Shown here piece by piece: positions 30,058 through 40,511 of a DNA stretch of 64,000 nucleotides. The stretch lies in assembly GCF_019375475.1 (NCBI RefSeq), contig NZ_JAHXGQ010000005.1, positions 62,001 to 126,000 on the forward strand. Reading direction: 5' to 3'. Each line of letters opens with the position of its first letter. Position 1 is the stretch's first letter. The translations under genes were made by a program, and so were the position numbers. This DNA is from Saccharothrix obliqua (GTDB lineage: Bacteria; Actinomycetota; Actinomycetes; Mycobacteriales; Pseudonocardiaceae). The notes under the pieces were generated by a model. That model searched no databases, was not told where the DNA came from, and saw nothing but the letters and a program-made list of their open reading frames with translations.

Positions 30058-32265
30058 TCAGGTCGCGCGCGACTCGGCGTAGGCGGCGAGCGCCGCGAGC
30101 TGCGCCGGGTCCAGCGACGGCCGCACGGCCGCGCGTGCCGCTGCCAGGTGCGCGCCGGTGACCTCGACCGCCGCCAGCGACTCGCGCATGGCGGTCAACG
30201 CCGCCTCCCGCACCAGCGCCGCGCAGTCCGCCGCCGAGTAGCCGTCGAGTTCCGCCGCGAGCGCGGTCAGGTCCACGTCCTCGCCCAGCGGCGTGTTGCG
30301 CGCCGCGGCACGCAGGATCTCGCCACGCGCGTCGGCGTCCGGCGGCGGCACGTACACCAGGCGCTCCAACCGGCCCGGCCGCAGCAGGGCGGGGTCGACC
30401 AGCTCCGGCCGGTTGGTCGCGCCGAGCACCACCACGTCCCGCAGCGGCTCGACGCCGTCCAGCTCGGTGAGCAGCGCGGCGACCACGCGGTCCGCGACAC
30501 CCGAGTCCGCGGACTGGCCCCGGCGCGGCGCGAGGGCGTCCACCTCGTCCAGGAACACCAGCGCCGGCGCGGCCTCGGCGGCGCGGCGGAACAGCTCGCG
30601 CACCGCCCGCTCCGACTCGCCGACGAACTTGTCCATCAGCTCCGCGCCCTTCACCGACAGCACGTTCAGCCGCCCGCTGCCCGCCAGCGCGCGCACCAGG
30701 AACGTCTTGCCGCAGCCGGGCGGGCCGTAGAGCAGGAGGCCGCGTGGTGGGGCGACACCCAGCCGGGCGAACGAGTCGGGGTACTGCAACGGCCACAGCG
30801 CCGCCTCGGTCAGCGCCTGCTTCACCTCGACCATGTCGCCGACGTCGTCCAGCGTCAGCCCACCCGTGCGCAGCGTGTCCGAAGTGGACATGGAGATCGG
30901 GCGCACCGTGTCCAGCGCGCCGACCAGGTCCTGCTGCGCCACGTGCGGCTCGGCGGCGTCGCGCTGGCGCAACGCGGACCGCACGGCGGCCTCCCGGCGC
31001 AACGCCACCAGGTCCGCGGCGACGAAACCGGGCGTCCGGTCGGCGATCGCGCCGAGGTCCACATCGGACTCCAGCGGCACGTCGCGCAGCAGCACCCGCA
31101 GCAGGTCCGTGCGCACCACGCCGTCCGGCAGCGGCAGCACCAGCTCGCGGTCCACCAGCTCCGGCACGCGCAGCCGGGGGTCGACGGCCTCCGGGTGGGC
31201 GCTGGTGACGACCAGCGCGAAACCCTCCCGCGCGGTCGCCGCGCGCAGGGCGTCTAGCACGACCGTGGCCACCGGCGGCGGGTCGTTCGCGGGCAGCAGG
31301 GCCTCCACGTCGGTGAGCAGCAGCACGGCGGGCGCGGACGCCGACGCGATGGCGCTCGCGAGCCGTTCGGCCGTGGCGTTCGCCTCCAGCACCGCGATGC
31401 TCGGCGCGGCCAGCTCCACCACGGTCGCGCCCGCCTGGTGCGCGACGGACCGGACGAACGTCGCCTTGCCGACCCCCTCCGGCCCGCTGACCAGCGCCGC
31501 GAGCCGGGGCGCGGCACCCAGCCGGGTGAGCAGTTCGGGGTGGCTGAAGGTGAGGTCCAGCCACTCGCCGAGCCGGCGGGCGGCGTCCTGCTGCCCGACC
31601 AGGTCGGCCACGGGCACCGCTTCCGCCACCGGCGCCACGTCCGCCACGTCCGCCGCGGGTGCCGGCGTCGCCGCCCGCTCGACCGGCGCGGGCGGTGGCG
31701 CGTCACCCGTGCGCGCGCCGTCCCGCCAGCCGACGACCGTCGACGGCTGCACGGCCACCGGGCCGTCGGCGGGTTCCGCGGACGTGATGGTCAGCAGCTC
31801 GTTGGTCCACGTCATGCCGATGGCGTTGGAGAGCTTCCGCCGGGTCACGCTCACGTCCACGCCGGGCGGCGGCGCGAGGTCCTGCGGCAGCAGCGAGACC
31901 GCGTCCCCGACCGTGAGCACCTTCCCGGTGAGCGCCATGCGCAGCGTCTCCGGGGTCAGCGAGGTCGCGGCGAGCCGGGACCCGGCGACCGTCACCGACC
32001 GGGCGGCGCTCACCTCGACCGGCGCGACCACCACCTCCGCGCCCTCCGCGACGCCCAGGTTGGACAGGGTCACGTCGTCCACCAGCACCACGCCGGGCGC
32101 GGCGTCGCTCGCGGCGGCCAGCGCGGCGCTCACGCGCGCCCCGGTCAACCGCACCGCGTCCCACGCACGCAGGCCCAGCGCGTCCAGCACCTCGGGGTGC
32201 AGCCGGACGACGCCGCGCCGGGTGTCGAGGGCGGACGGGGACAGCCGGGCGGTCAACGTGATCAC
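30058..32265 (-). CDS. CDC48/p97-like AAA+ ATPase with two AAA modules
   Basis: A 735-residue ATPase. The N-terminal part (about 1-180) resembles the CDC48 double-psi barrel. The first AAA module has a divergent P-loop (GPEGVGKATF, about 262) with no recognisable second region of homology. The second has the full GPPGCGKTF (about 513), VFLDEVDAL Walker B (about 571) and GATNRPELVDPALLRPGR. Actinobacterial homologues (M. tuberculosis Rv0435c) sit by pssA; the true role is unknown, perhaps unfolding or membrane protein turnover. Confidence 0.87.
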   Translation of the reverse strand: MITLTARLSPSALDTRRGVVRLHPEVLDALGLRAWDAVRLTGARVSAALAAASDAAPGVVLVDDVTLSNLGVAEGAEVVVAPVEVSAARSVTVAGSRLAATSLTPETLRMALTGKVLTVGDAVSLLPQDLAPPPGVDVSVTRRKLSNAIGMTWTNELLTITSAEPADGPVAVQPSTVVGWRDGARTGDAPPPAPVERAATPAPAADVADVAPVAEAVPVADLVGQQDAARRLGEWLDLTFSHPELLTRLGAAPRLAALVSGPEGVGKATFVRSVAHQAGATVVELAAPSIAVLEANATAERLASAIASASAPAVLLLTDVEALLPANDPPPVATVVLDALRAATAREGFALVVTSAHPEAVDPRLRVPELVDRELVLPLPDGVVRTDLLRVLLRDVPLESDVDLGAIADRTPGFVAADLVALRREAAVRSALRQRDAAEPHVAQQDLVGALDTVRPISMSTSDTLRTGGLTLDDVGDMVEVKQALTEAALWPLQYPDSFARLGVAPPRGLLLYGPPGCGKTFLVRALAGSGRLNVLSVKGAELMDKFVGESERAVRELFRRAAEAAPALVFLDEVDALAPRRGQSADSGVADRVVAALLTELDGVEPLRDVVVLGATNRPELVDPALLRPGRLERLVYVPPPDADARGEILRAAARNTPLGEDVDLTALAAELDGYSAADCAALVREAALTAMRESLAAVEVTGAHLAAARAAVRPSLDPAQLAALAAYAESRAT

Positions 32266-32404
32266 ACGGCGAGCCTAGGCCACGCGCCGGCCCGGAACCC
32301 GCCGGTCGGGTCGGCGCGGTGCCGGGGTTGCCGCGCGTGTCGGCGGGGTGGCCTTCGGTCGCGACGCGCCGGGGTGGCCTGCGCGTTGCGCCGGCGCGCT
32401 CGGG

Positions 32405-32875
32405 TCAGCGCCGGTACCGGAGTTCCCGCCCGTGCCGCCGGACGACCTCCAGCCACGCCGGGCCACGCCGCTCCTCCCGGGTCAGCGCCAACACCGGCGT
32501 CCCCCCCGGCCGGACGACCCCGTACAGGTTGGGCGCCGCGACCTCGCCCAGCAGGTCGTCGAAGTGGAACGAGCCCTCGAACCCCAGCCACGCCACCCGC
32601 GCGCCGACCGCGACGCGGCGCAGCACCTCCGCCAGGTACCCGGCGAAGTCCGCCGGGGGCGCCTCGAACGTGAGGTCGTACTCGAACACCGCCGAACCGG
32701 CGAGCACGGGGGCCTCCTCGTCCTCCTGGAGGGCGAAGACCCGGACCGCGTCCGGCACGGCCGGGCCGACCGCGAAGTCGACCTCCGGCGCGGTGTCCGA
32801 GTCCACCACGACGAACACGCTGACCATCACGTTCACGGCGTCCCACCGCAACGCCACGAACAAGTCGTCCAGCAC
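32405..32875 (-). CDS. Hypothetical protein between AAA ATPase and pssA
   Basis: A 156-residue protein starting at GTG 32875 with a G-rich ribosome-site-like run upstream. It begins VLDDLFVALRWDAVNVMVSVFV and is rich in Asp/Glu (acidic), with PGGTPVLALTREERRGPAW near the end. No family recognised, but the conserved-looking hydrophobic pattern and GC-rich third positions favour a real gene. It lies on the same strand as pssA (16 bp after) and could be cotranscribed. Confidence 0.6.
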   Translation of the reverse strand: MLDDLFVALRWDAVNVMVSVFVVVDSDTAPEVDFAVGPAVPDAVRVFALQEDEEAPVLAGSAVFEYDLTFEAPPADFAGYLAEVLRRVAVGARVAWLGFEGSFHFDDLLGEVAAPNLYGVVRPGGTPVLALTREERRGPAWLEVVRRHGRELRYRR

Positions 32876-32891
32876 GGAACCCCCCAAGGCT

Positions 32892-33863
32892 CTACGGGCG
32901 GTGGTGGCGGCGGAGGCCGATCTGCCGCCAGCCCCGGCGCTTGCCCGCCCCGGGCTGGCCGTTGGTCTCCGCGGCGACCTGCGTGGGGTCGACCCCGCGC
33001 CGCGGGCGGCGGACGGCACGCATGGCCGCACCCGCCACCCGGCCGCCGAGCGGCCGCCGGAGGCCGAGCCTGCGCGCGGCGACGCCGTGGGCCCGCTTGA
33101 TGGCCCTCCGGTCGGCCGCGGGCACGGACCACGCCTCGGGGTGGCGGGCCAGCCACCGGTAGCGGCGGATCGAGTAGGGCACGTGGGCCAGGTAGAGCAG
33201 CATCGCGGCGATCAGCGCGACCAGCGGGAACGTGATGACCGCCGCCGCCAGCAGGCCCACCAGCACCAGCAGGGGCGCGACGGCCCGCGGCGGGACCTTG
33301 ATGGTCTTCACCGACAACGTCGGCACGCGGCTGACCAGCAGCAACGCCACGCCGACCGTCCACACCGCGACCACCCACCGGTTGGACCACCAGCCGGTGT
33401 CGCCGACCTGCTCGTCCACGATCAGCGGCAGGAGCAGCAGCAGGCCGCCCGCGGGCGCGGGCACGCCGACGAAGAACTCCTTCGCGTACGGCGGCTGCTC
33501 GACGTCCAGCAGCGTGTTGAACCGCGCCAGGCGCAGCACCATGCACACCGCGAAGATCAGCGCGACCACCCAGCCCTCGCGGTACGGCTGGAACTTCCAC
33601 ACGTAGATCACGAGGGCGGGCGCGACGCCGAACGAGATGGCGTCGGCCAGCGAGTCCAGTTCGGCGCCCATCTTGCTGGTGGCGTCGAGCAGGCGGGCGA
33701 TCCGCCCGTCCAGGCCGTCGAACACGGCGGCCATGCCGATGGACGCGATGGCCGCGCCCCAGCGGCCGGTGGTGGCGAAGTACACCGCGGACAGGCCCGC
33801 GCACATGGCGAGCACGGTGATCGCGTTGGGCAGCAGCCGGACCGTGGGACCGCCGGGCGCCAT
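32892..33863 (-). CDS. pssA: CDP-diacylglycerol-serine O-phosphatidyltransferase
   Basis: A 323-residue membrane enzyme that makes phosphatidylserine from CDP-diacylglycerol and serine. The CDP-alcohol phosphotransferase motif D-G-L-D-G-R-I-A-R...G...D...D is present at about 49-75 (GAELDSLAD ends it). Six to eight membrane segments follow, and a basic Arg-rich tail (about 260-323) is longer than usual. It starts 4 bp after psd, so PS is made and decarboxylated by one operon. Confidence 0.93.
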   Translation of the reverse strand: MAPGGPTVRLLPNAITVLAMCAGLSAVYFATTGRWGAAIASIGMAAVFDGLDGRIARLLDATSKMGAELDSLADAISFGVAPALVIYVWKFQPYREGWVVALIFAVCMVLRLARFNTLLDVEQPPYAKEFFVGVPAPAGGLLLLLPLIVDEQVGDTGWWSNRWVVAVWTVGVALLLVSRVPTLSVKTIKVPPRAVAPLLVLVGLLAAAVITFPLVALIAAMLLYLAHVPYSIRRYRWLARHPEAWSVPAADRRAIKRAHGVAARRLGLRRPLGGRVAGAAMRAVRRPRRGVDPTQVAAETNGQPGAGKRRGWRQIGLRRHHRP

Positions 33864-33867
33864 GGGG

Positions 33868-34578
33868 TCAGCGCTCCGGCAGTTCGGCGAGCACGGTTTC
33901 GCCGCCGATGGTGCGCTGGCCCGGCTCGACCAGCACGCGGCTGCCCGCGGGCACGTACAGGTCGACCCGCGACCCGAACCGGATGAGGCCGTAGGTCCGG
34001 CCCGCGGTCACGTGGTCGCCCTGACCGACGTGGCACACGATCCGGCGCGCGATCAGGCCGGCGATCTGCACGACGACCACGTCGTGGCCCTCGTCGGAGG
34101 TCAGCCACACGGCGTTGCGCTCGTTGTCCTCGCTGGCCTTGTCCAGGTCGGCGGACAGGAACTTGCCGGGCCGGTAGGAGACCTGGCGCACCGCGCCGGT
34201 CACGGGCAGCCGCTGCACGTGGACGTCGAACACCGAGAGGAACACGCTCACGCGGGTCATCGGCGCGTCGCCGAGGCCGAGTTCGGCCGGCGGCACGGCG
34301 GCCACGACGTGCGACACGGTGCCGTCGGCGGGCGCGACGGCCACGCCCGGTCGGGTCGGTGTGATCCGCTTGGGTTCGCGGAAGAACCACGCCACCCACG
34401 CGGTCAGCAGACCGCCCACCACGCCCGCGCGCCGGGAGAACCGGCGGAGCACGAGGGCCGCGACGGCGGCGCCCGCGACGAACGGGCGGCCTGCGGGGTT
34501 CATCGGGGGAACGGTCCCCCGGACGAGGTCGATGAAGTGGGAGACGGCACCACGGTTCGGGTCGCGATCGGCGGTCAT
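33868..34578 (-). CDS. psd: Phosphatidylserine decarboxylase (short actinobacterial form)
   Basis: A 236-residue pro-enzyme that decarboxylates phosphatidylserine to phosphatidylethanolamine. It contains the membrane segment at about 35-55, FFREPKRITPTRPG, FLSVFDVHVQRLP, and the self-cleavage site FGS in IRFGSRVDLYVP near residue 200, where Ser forms the pyruvoyl group. The ATG at 34578 with GGAAGAG upstream was preferred to the frame at 34614. It leads the psd-pssA pair. Confidence 0.92.
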   Translation of the reverse strand: MTADRDPNRGAVSHFIDLVRGTVPPMNPAGRPFVAGAAVAALVLRRFSRRAGVVGGLLTAWVAWFFREPKRITPTRPGVAVAPADGTVSHVVAAVPPAELGLGDAPMTRVSVFLSVFDVHVQRLPVTGAVRQVSYRPGKFLSADLDKASEDNERNAVWLTSDEGHDVVVVQIAGLIARRIVCHVGQGDHVTAGRTYGLIRFGSRVDLYVPAGSRVLVEPGQRTIGGETVLAELPER

Positions 34579-34756
34579 GGCTCTTCCGTGTCGGGCAGTG
34601 CTGGCCGGCCACACGCTACGCCGGCGACGCCCGGCGTCTGTCCGGTATGTCCGCGAACCCCGTTCGAAAAGCGCGGGAGGGAGTGGTCCGGGTCACCTGC
34701 GCGGGCAATGGCACTGAGTGGGGGCAGCGTGACTGGGTGAAATCGTTTCACCGAGG

Positions 34757-35965
34757 TTACTGGAGGAACCGCACCACGACTTCGTCGCCCGCCGCGAGTT
34801 CGGTCACGTCCGCGGGCACCTCGATCAGGCAGTCGCTGGCGGCCAGCGCCGACAGCAGGTGCGAACCGGGGCCGCCCACGGGGGTCACCACCCGCCCGGA
34901 CTCCGGGTCGTACCGGCCGCGGCGGAACTGGGTGCGGCCCGCCGGCGACGTCAGCGCCGAGCCGAGCCGCGCCCGCACCGCGCGCCGCTCCACGTCCGCG
35001 TGCCCCATCGCCCCGCGCAGCGCGGGCCGCACGAACACCTCGAACGAGACCTGCGCGCTGACCGGGTTGCCGGGCAGCGTCGCCACCGCCACGCCCCGGT
35101 AGCGGCCCGAGCCCTGGGGACCACCCGGCTGCATCGGCAGCTTGGTGAACTCCACGCCGCGCCCGGTGAACGCGTCCTTCACCACCTCGTACGCGCCCGC
35201 GCTCACCCCGCCCGAGGTGAGCAGCAGGTCGAACCCGGGCAGCCGCGCGTCCACCGCCGCCAGGAACTCCGCCACGTCGTCCGGCACGAACCGCAGCAGC
35301 TCGGCCACGCCGCCCGCCTCGCGCACGGCCGCCGCCAGCATCACGCCGTTCGACTCGTAGATCTGCCCCGGCCGCAGCGGCTCACCCGGCCCGACCAGCT
35401 CCGAACCGGTCGACAGCACCAGCACCCGCGGCCTGCGGCGCACCGGCAGCGACCCGAAGCCCAGCGCCGCCGCCAGCCCGAGCCGCGCCGGGCCGAGCGG
35501 CGTGCCCGCGCGCAGCACCACGTCGCCCGCCGCCACGTCGTCCGCCGCGCGCCGGATGTTCGCGCCCGCCGCCACGCCCCGGTCCACCCGCACCGCCGAC
35601 GTGCCGCCGTCGGTCCACTCGACCTGGACCACGGCGTCCGCGCCCGGCGGCACCGGCGCGCCCGTCATGATCCGGTGCGCCGTGCCCGGCGCGAGCGGCG
35701 ACAGCTCGGTGCGGCCCGCCGGCACGTCGTCCGCCACCGGCAGCACCACCGGCACGTCCGCCACGTCCGCCGCGCGCACCGCGTAGCCGTCCATCGCCGA
35801 GTTGTCGAACGGCGGCAGCGCGACCGGCGCGACCAGGTCCGCCGCCAGCACCAGCCCCGCGCAGTCCGCCACCGGCAGCTCGACGACCGGCATCAGGCCC
35901 ACCAGCTCCGCGATCCGCGCCCGGTGGTCCGCGACCGCGTTCAACGAGTTCGCCACGCGCACCAT
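34757..35965 (-). CDS. moeA: Molybdopterin molybdenumtransferase MoeA
   Basis: A 402-residue enzyme that inserts molybdate into adenylated molybdopterin. Visible are PPFDNSAMDGYAV (about 57-69), HRIMTGAPVPPGADAV (about 101), LSTGSELV (about 184), SNGVMLAAAV, TSGGVSAG (about 255) and LPGNPVSA (about 305). The ATG at 35965 gives the usual N-terminus. The cofactor is needed by the Mo hydroxylase encoded at 53928-57615. Its place before psd-pssA matches M. tuberculosis moeA2. Confidence 0.95.
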   Translation of the reverse strand: MVRVANSLNAVADHRARIAELVGLMPVVELPVADCAGLVLAADLVAPVALPPFDNSAMDGYAVRAADVADVPVVLPVADDVPAGRTELSPLAPGTAHRIMTGAPVPPGADAVVQVEWTDGGTSAVRVDRGVAAGANIRRAADDVAAGDVVLRAGTPLGPARLGLAAALGFGSLPVRRRPRVLVLSTGSELVGPGEPLRPGQIYESNGVMLAAAVREAGGVAELLRFVPDDVAEFLAAVDARLPGFDLLLTSGGVSAGAYEVVKDAFTGRGVEFTKLPMQPGGPQGSGRYRGVAVATLPGNPVSAQVSFEVFVRPALRGAMGHADVERRAVRARLGSALTSPAGRTQFRRGRYDPESGRVVTPVGGPGSHLLSALAASDCLIEVPADVTELAAGDEVVVRFLQ

Positions 35966-36033
35966 CCTGCCGCCCGCGTGCGAAACTGCCCCGACCGGCC
36001 GCCCGGCGCGGTCGGGGGAGGGGGAACGTTTCC

Positions 36034-36678
36034 GTGCAGGTCCGCACGCGGCACACACCGACGTTCGGCGTGGCCAGGCTGGTGCTCGCGCCCGCCGAGC
36101 CCGTCCTCGTGGCGCGGTCGTCGCTGTTCGCCACCAGCTACGGGGTCAACCCGGACACCAGGGGCCGGGCGCCGGGCGTCCAGGCCGCGCGGTGCACGGC
36201 GGGCCCCGAGGGCGGCTGGGTCGACGTGGCGCCGCCGCTGCCCGGCGACCTGCACGTGCTGGAACTCGACGGCGTCACCGGCTGGTGCGTGGCGCGCGAC
36301 GCCTGGCTGGCCTCCTCGGCCTCCGTCGTGCTCGACCCGGCCGCGCCCCCGGTGCGCGCCCTGCACGGCGGCGACAGCGGGTTCCTCACCCACCTGCACG
36401 GCACCGGGTCCGCGGTGCTGAGCTGCTACGGCACGCTGGACGTGCTGACCCTGGACGCGGGCGAGCTGGTCACCCTCGACAGCGGCCACGTGGTCGGGTT
36501 CGCCGACACCCTCCAGGTGCGCCTCCGGGCGGTGTCCCCGGACGTGCCGCAATCCGTGCGCACCGGTGCCGGGCTGGTGCTCGACTTCGCCGGTCCGGGC
36601 CTCGTGCTGACCCGCACCCGCAGTCCGCGAGCACTCGTCAGTTGGTTGCGGGACAACGGATTCAGCGCTCGCGCATGA
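36034..36678 (+). CDS. AIM24 family protein
   Basis: A 214-residue beta-rich protein of the AIM24/TIGR00266-type (tryptophan RNA-binding attenuator-like) family. It shows repeated short strands with G-x-x-hydrophobic turns, and TLDVLTLDAGELVTLDSGHVVGF is close to the family core. GTG 36034 lies after GGGGGAACGTTTCC. Function unknown; homologues occur in mitochondria and many bacteria. Confidence 0.72.
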   Translation: MQVRTRHTPTFGVARLVLAPAEPVLVARSSLFATSYGVNPDTRGRAPGVQAARCTAGPEGGWVDVAPPLPGDLHVLELDGVTGWCVARDAWLASSASVVLDPAAPPVRALHGGDSGFLTHLHGTGSAVLSCYGTLDVLTLDAGELVTLDSGHVVGFADTLQVRLRAVSPDVPQSVRTGAGLVLDFAGPGLVLTRTRSPRALVSWLRDNGFSARA

Positions 36679-36757
36679 CTCCATAAGGAGGTATCGGCGA
36701 ACCCCTCCGTGCCTCTAGCGTGGCGGTTTGCTCAGGTATTTCTCGAAGGAGGACGTC

Positions 36758-36967
36758 TTGGCTGTCGGCACGGTCAAGTGGTTCAACTCGGAGAAGGGGT
36801 ACGGCTTCATCGCCGCCGACGGCGGGCCGGACGTCTTCGTGCACTACTCGGCGATCCAGATGGAGGGCTTCCGCACGCTGGCCGAGGGGGACCGCGTGGA
36901 ATTCGAGATCCAGGCCGGCCGCGACGGCCGCAGCCAGGCTTCGGACGTCCGGAAGGCCGCCTCGTGA
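36758..36967 (+). CDS. cspA: Cold-shock protein CspA family
   Basis: A 69-residue CSD protein starting at TTG 36758, with AGGAGG seven bases upstream; a longer reading frame to 36728 has no such signal. It shows the RNA-binding motifs KGYGFIA (RNP1) and VFVHYS (RNP2), and TVKWFN at the start. It binds single-stranded nucleic acid and acts as an RNA chaperone. A G/C-rich hairpin follows. Confidence 0.93.
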   Translation: MAVGTVKWFNSEKGYGFIAADGGPDVFVHYSAIQMEGFRTLAEGDRVEFEIQAGRDGRSQASDVRKAAS

Positions 36968-36976
36968 CCCCCGCCC

Positions 36977-37001
36977 GGCCCGCCCACCGGCGGGTCGGGC
37001 C
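36977..37001 (+). terminator. Hairpin after cspA, tentative terminator
   Basis: The arms GGCCCGCCC (36977-36985) and GGGTCGGGCC (36992-37001) pair with one bulged T. No U-tract follows, as is common in actinobacteria. Confidence 0.45.
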
Positions 37002-37081
37002 GCTCCACCGGCCGGTCGCGGCCGGTCCGCTTGACCGGAACCCGGCGCGAACCGCGGGCCACGGGCGTTAGGCTGCCCGGC

Positions 37082-38329
37082 GTGTCGGAGGACCTGAGCG
37101 GGCGACGGCTGGGCCACTACCGGATCGACGGGGTGCTCGGCCGCGGTGGCATGAGCGTGACCTACCGGGCCACGGACGTCCGACTCGGCCGCAAGGTGGC
37201 GTTGAAGGTCATCGGCGAGCACCTGACCGCCGACGCGGAGTTCCGCGAGCGGTTCGTGGACGAGGCGCGCAACACCTCCGCGATCGACCACGCGAACATC
37301 GTGCCGCTGTACGACTTCGACGAGGTCGACGGCCTGCTCTACATCGCCATGCGGCTGGTCGACGGGCAGGACCTGGCCAGCCACATCAAGGACGGCCCGA
37401 TCTCGCCCGCCCGCACGCTCACCCTGCTCGGCCAGGTCGCCGAGGCGCTCGACATGCTGCACGGCAAGGGCCTGGTGCACCTCGACGTGAAGCCCGCGAA
37501 CGTGCTGGTGACCACCAAGGAGGCGTCCCGCGAGCACGTCTACCTGGCCGACTTCGGCCTGACCAGGCGTGGCGCGACCGGGCACCGCACCCGCACCGGC
37601 GACTTCCTCGGCTCGCCCACCTACGCCGCGCCCGAGCACCTGCGCGGCGAGCCCCTGGACGGCCGCACCGACCAGTACGCGCTGGCCTGCATGGTGTTCG
37701 CGTGCCTGTCCGGCCGCCCGCCGTTCCAGGGCGGCGTGCAGGACGTCATCCAGGGCCACCTGGCCGCCGAGGTGCCCGCGCTGACCTCGCTGGTCGCGTT
37801 GCCGCCCGGTATCGACGACGTGCTGCGCAAGGGCACCGCCAAGAGCCCCGACAAGCGGTTCGCGACGTGCCAGGAGCTGATCTCGGCGGCGCGCACCGCG
37901 CTCGGCGGCGCGGCGGTGGTGACCACGCCGCCGCGGCGGACCGACGCGCCGGTCGCCGCGCCGCAGGCCGCCGCGCCCGCGACGCCGCCGCGCTTCGCGC
38001 CGCCCGGTCCGCAGCCGGGCCCGCCGTCCGGCGGCTTCGCGCAGCAGCCGGGCTTCCTGGCCGAACCGGTCCGGCTCCGCCCGCCCGCGCAGGTCGGCGC
38101 GTCCGCGTTCACCGACACCGCCAGGACCCGGCCCGCGTGGGTCGCGCCGGTCGTGGTGGGCGTGGTGGCGATCATCGCGGTCGTCGTCCTGGTCCTGATC
38201 CTCACGCCCAAGTCCGAGGACCCGCGCCCGCCCGCGCAGACCGGCGCCGGCCACTCCGCCGACATCGGCGGCGACCGCGACAGCGCGAAGCCGCTGCCCA
38301 CCAGCGTGCCCGTGAAGTCGTCCCGTTGA
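37082..38329 (+). CDS. Eukaryotic-type Ser/Thr protein kinase
   Basis: A 415-residue Hanks-type kinase. Kinase domain residues 13-270: glycine loop GRGGMSV (20-26), Lys42 in ALKVI, DFG and APE motifs. The catalytic loop reads [10 protein letters not shown], where the usual HRD Arg is Leu. A Pro/Ala-rich linker (280-355) precedes one membrane helix (about 358-380) and a short external tail, so the kinase faces the cytoplasm with no PASTA repeats. GTG 37082 lies 7 bases after TAGGCT, suggesting a leaderless start. Target unknown. Confidence 0.9.
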   Translation: MSEDLSGRRLGHYRIDGVLGRGGMSVTYRATDVRLGRKVALKVIGEHLTADAEFRERFVDEARNTSAIDHANIVPLYDFDEVDGLLYIAMRLVDGQDLASHIKDGPISPARTLTLLGQVAEALDMLHGKGLVHLDVKPANVLVTTKEASREHVYLADFGLTRRGATGHRTRTGDFLGSPTYAAPEHLRGEPLDGRTDQYALACMVFACLSGRPPFQGGVQDVIQGHLAAEVPALTSLVALPPGIDDVLRKGTAKSPDKRFATCQELISAARTALGGAAVVTTPPRRTDAPVAAPQAAAPATPPRFAPPGPQPGPPSGGFAQQPGFLAEPVRLRPPAQVGASAFTDTARTRPAWVAPVVVGVVAIIAVVVLVLILTPKSEDPRPPAQTGAGHSADIGGDRDSAKPLPTSVPVKSSR

Positions 38330-38338
38330 CCTGCTGTT

Positions 38339-38365
38339 CTTGCACTCTCCCTGGTTGAGTGCTAA
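38339..38365. promoter_or_regulatory. First CIRCE element upstream of groEL
   Basis: CTTGCACTC (38339-38347), a 9-bp spacer, then GAGTGCTAA (38357-38365). The right arm is identical to the CIRCE consensus and the left matches 7 of 9. A -35-like TTGCAC (38340) and -10-like TAAACA (38363) with 17-bp spacing lie inside it, so HrcA binding would block the promoter. Confidence 0.85.
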
Positions 38366-38372
38366 ACACGGT

Positions 38373-38401
38373 GCTGGCACTCGGGCCTTCCGAGTGCCAG
38401 C
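38373..38401. promoter_or_regulatory. Second CIRCE element upstream of groEL
   Basis: GCTGGCACTC (38373-38382), a 9-bp spacer, and GAGTGCCAGC (38392-38401) form a perfect inverted repeat, with GCACTC-N9-GAGTGC as in the HrcA consensus. It lies 8 bp after the first CIRCE element. Confidence 0.9.
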
Positions 38402-38514
38402 ACGCAGGCTGGGACGGTGAGGCAGGCCCCCCGGGGCAGGTCGTCCGTCGCGGGCACCGAGCCTGGCCAAGCGCCGTGTTCCGCTGTGGACGCGCGTCCA
38501 CAGTGGCCCCATAA

Positions 38515-40167
<1,653 letters not shown>

Positions 40168-40186
40168 TCGCGCGTCAGGCAAGCAC

Positions 40187-40224
40187 CCGGGAGGCCCGGT
40201 CCGTTCGCGGACCGGGCCTCCCGG
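40187..40224 (+). terminator. groEL terminator, 17-bp stem with TTCG loop
   Basis: CCGGGAGGCCCGGTCCG (40187-40203) pairs perfectly with CGGACCGGGCCTCCCGG (40208-40224) around a TTCG tetraloop. It is 19 bp after the groEL stop and very stable. Confidence 0.92.
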
Positions 40225-40275
40225 CTGTTCGGGACGAGAACGACCGCCCTGCGGCAGCGCCCGCCTCGCGCAGCT

Positions 40276-40440
40276 CCTCGCTCCGCGGCAGCCCCGCCCT
40301 GCGGCAACCCCTCGCCTCGCCGCAGCCCTCGCCTCGCCGCGACCCCCCGCTCCGCGGCGACCCTCCGGCCCGCGGCGACCCTCCGGCCCGCGGCAGCCCC
40401 CCGGCCCGCGGCAACCCCTCCACCCTGCGGCAGCCTCGCC
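40276..40440. repeat. 18-bp GC-rich degenerate tandem repeat
   Basis: A run of about 18-bp units, the clearest being GCGGCGACCCTCCGGCCC at 40354-40371, repeated exactly at 40372-40389 and with changes at 40390-40407 and 40408-40426. Earlier units are more diverged. It fills most of the 344-bp gap between groEL and the STAND gene. No gene is credible here. Confidence 0.75.
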
Positions 40441-40511
40441 CGCTTCGTGCCGCCTCGTGGCGGGGCCGCCCCCGAGCGCCCTCGCCCCTCGGGGCCGCCC
40501 GGTCGGGCAGC

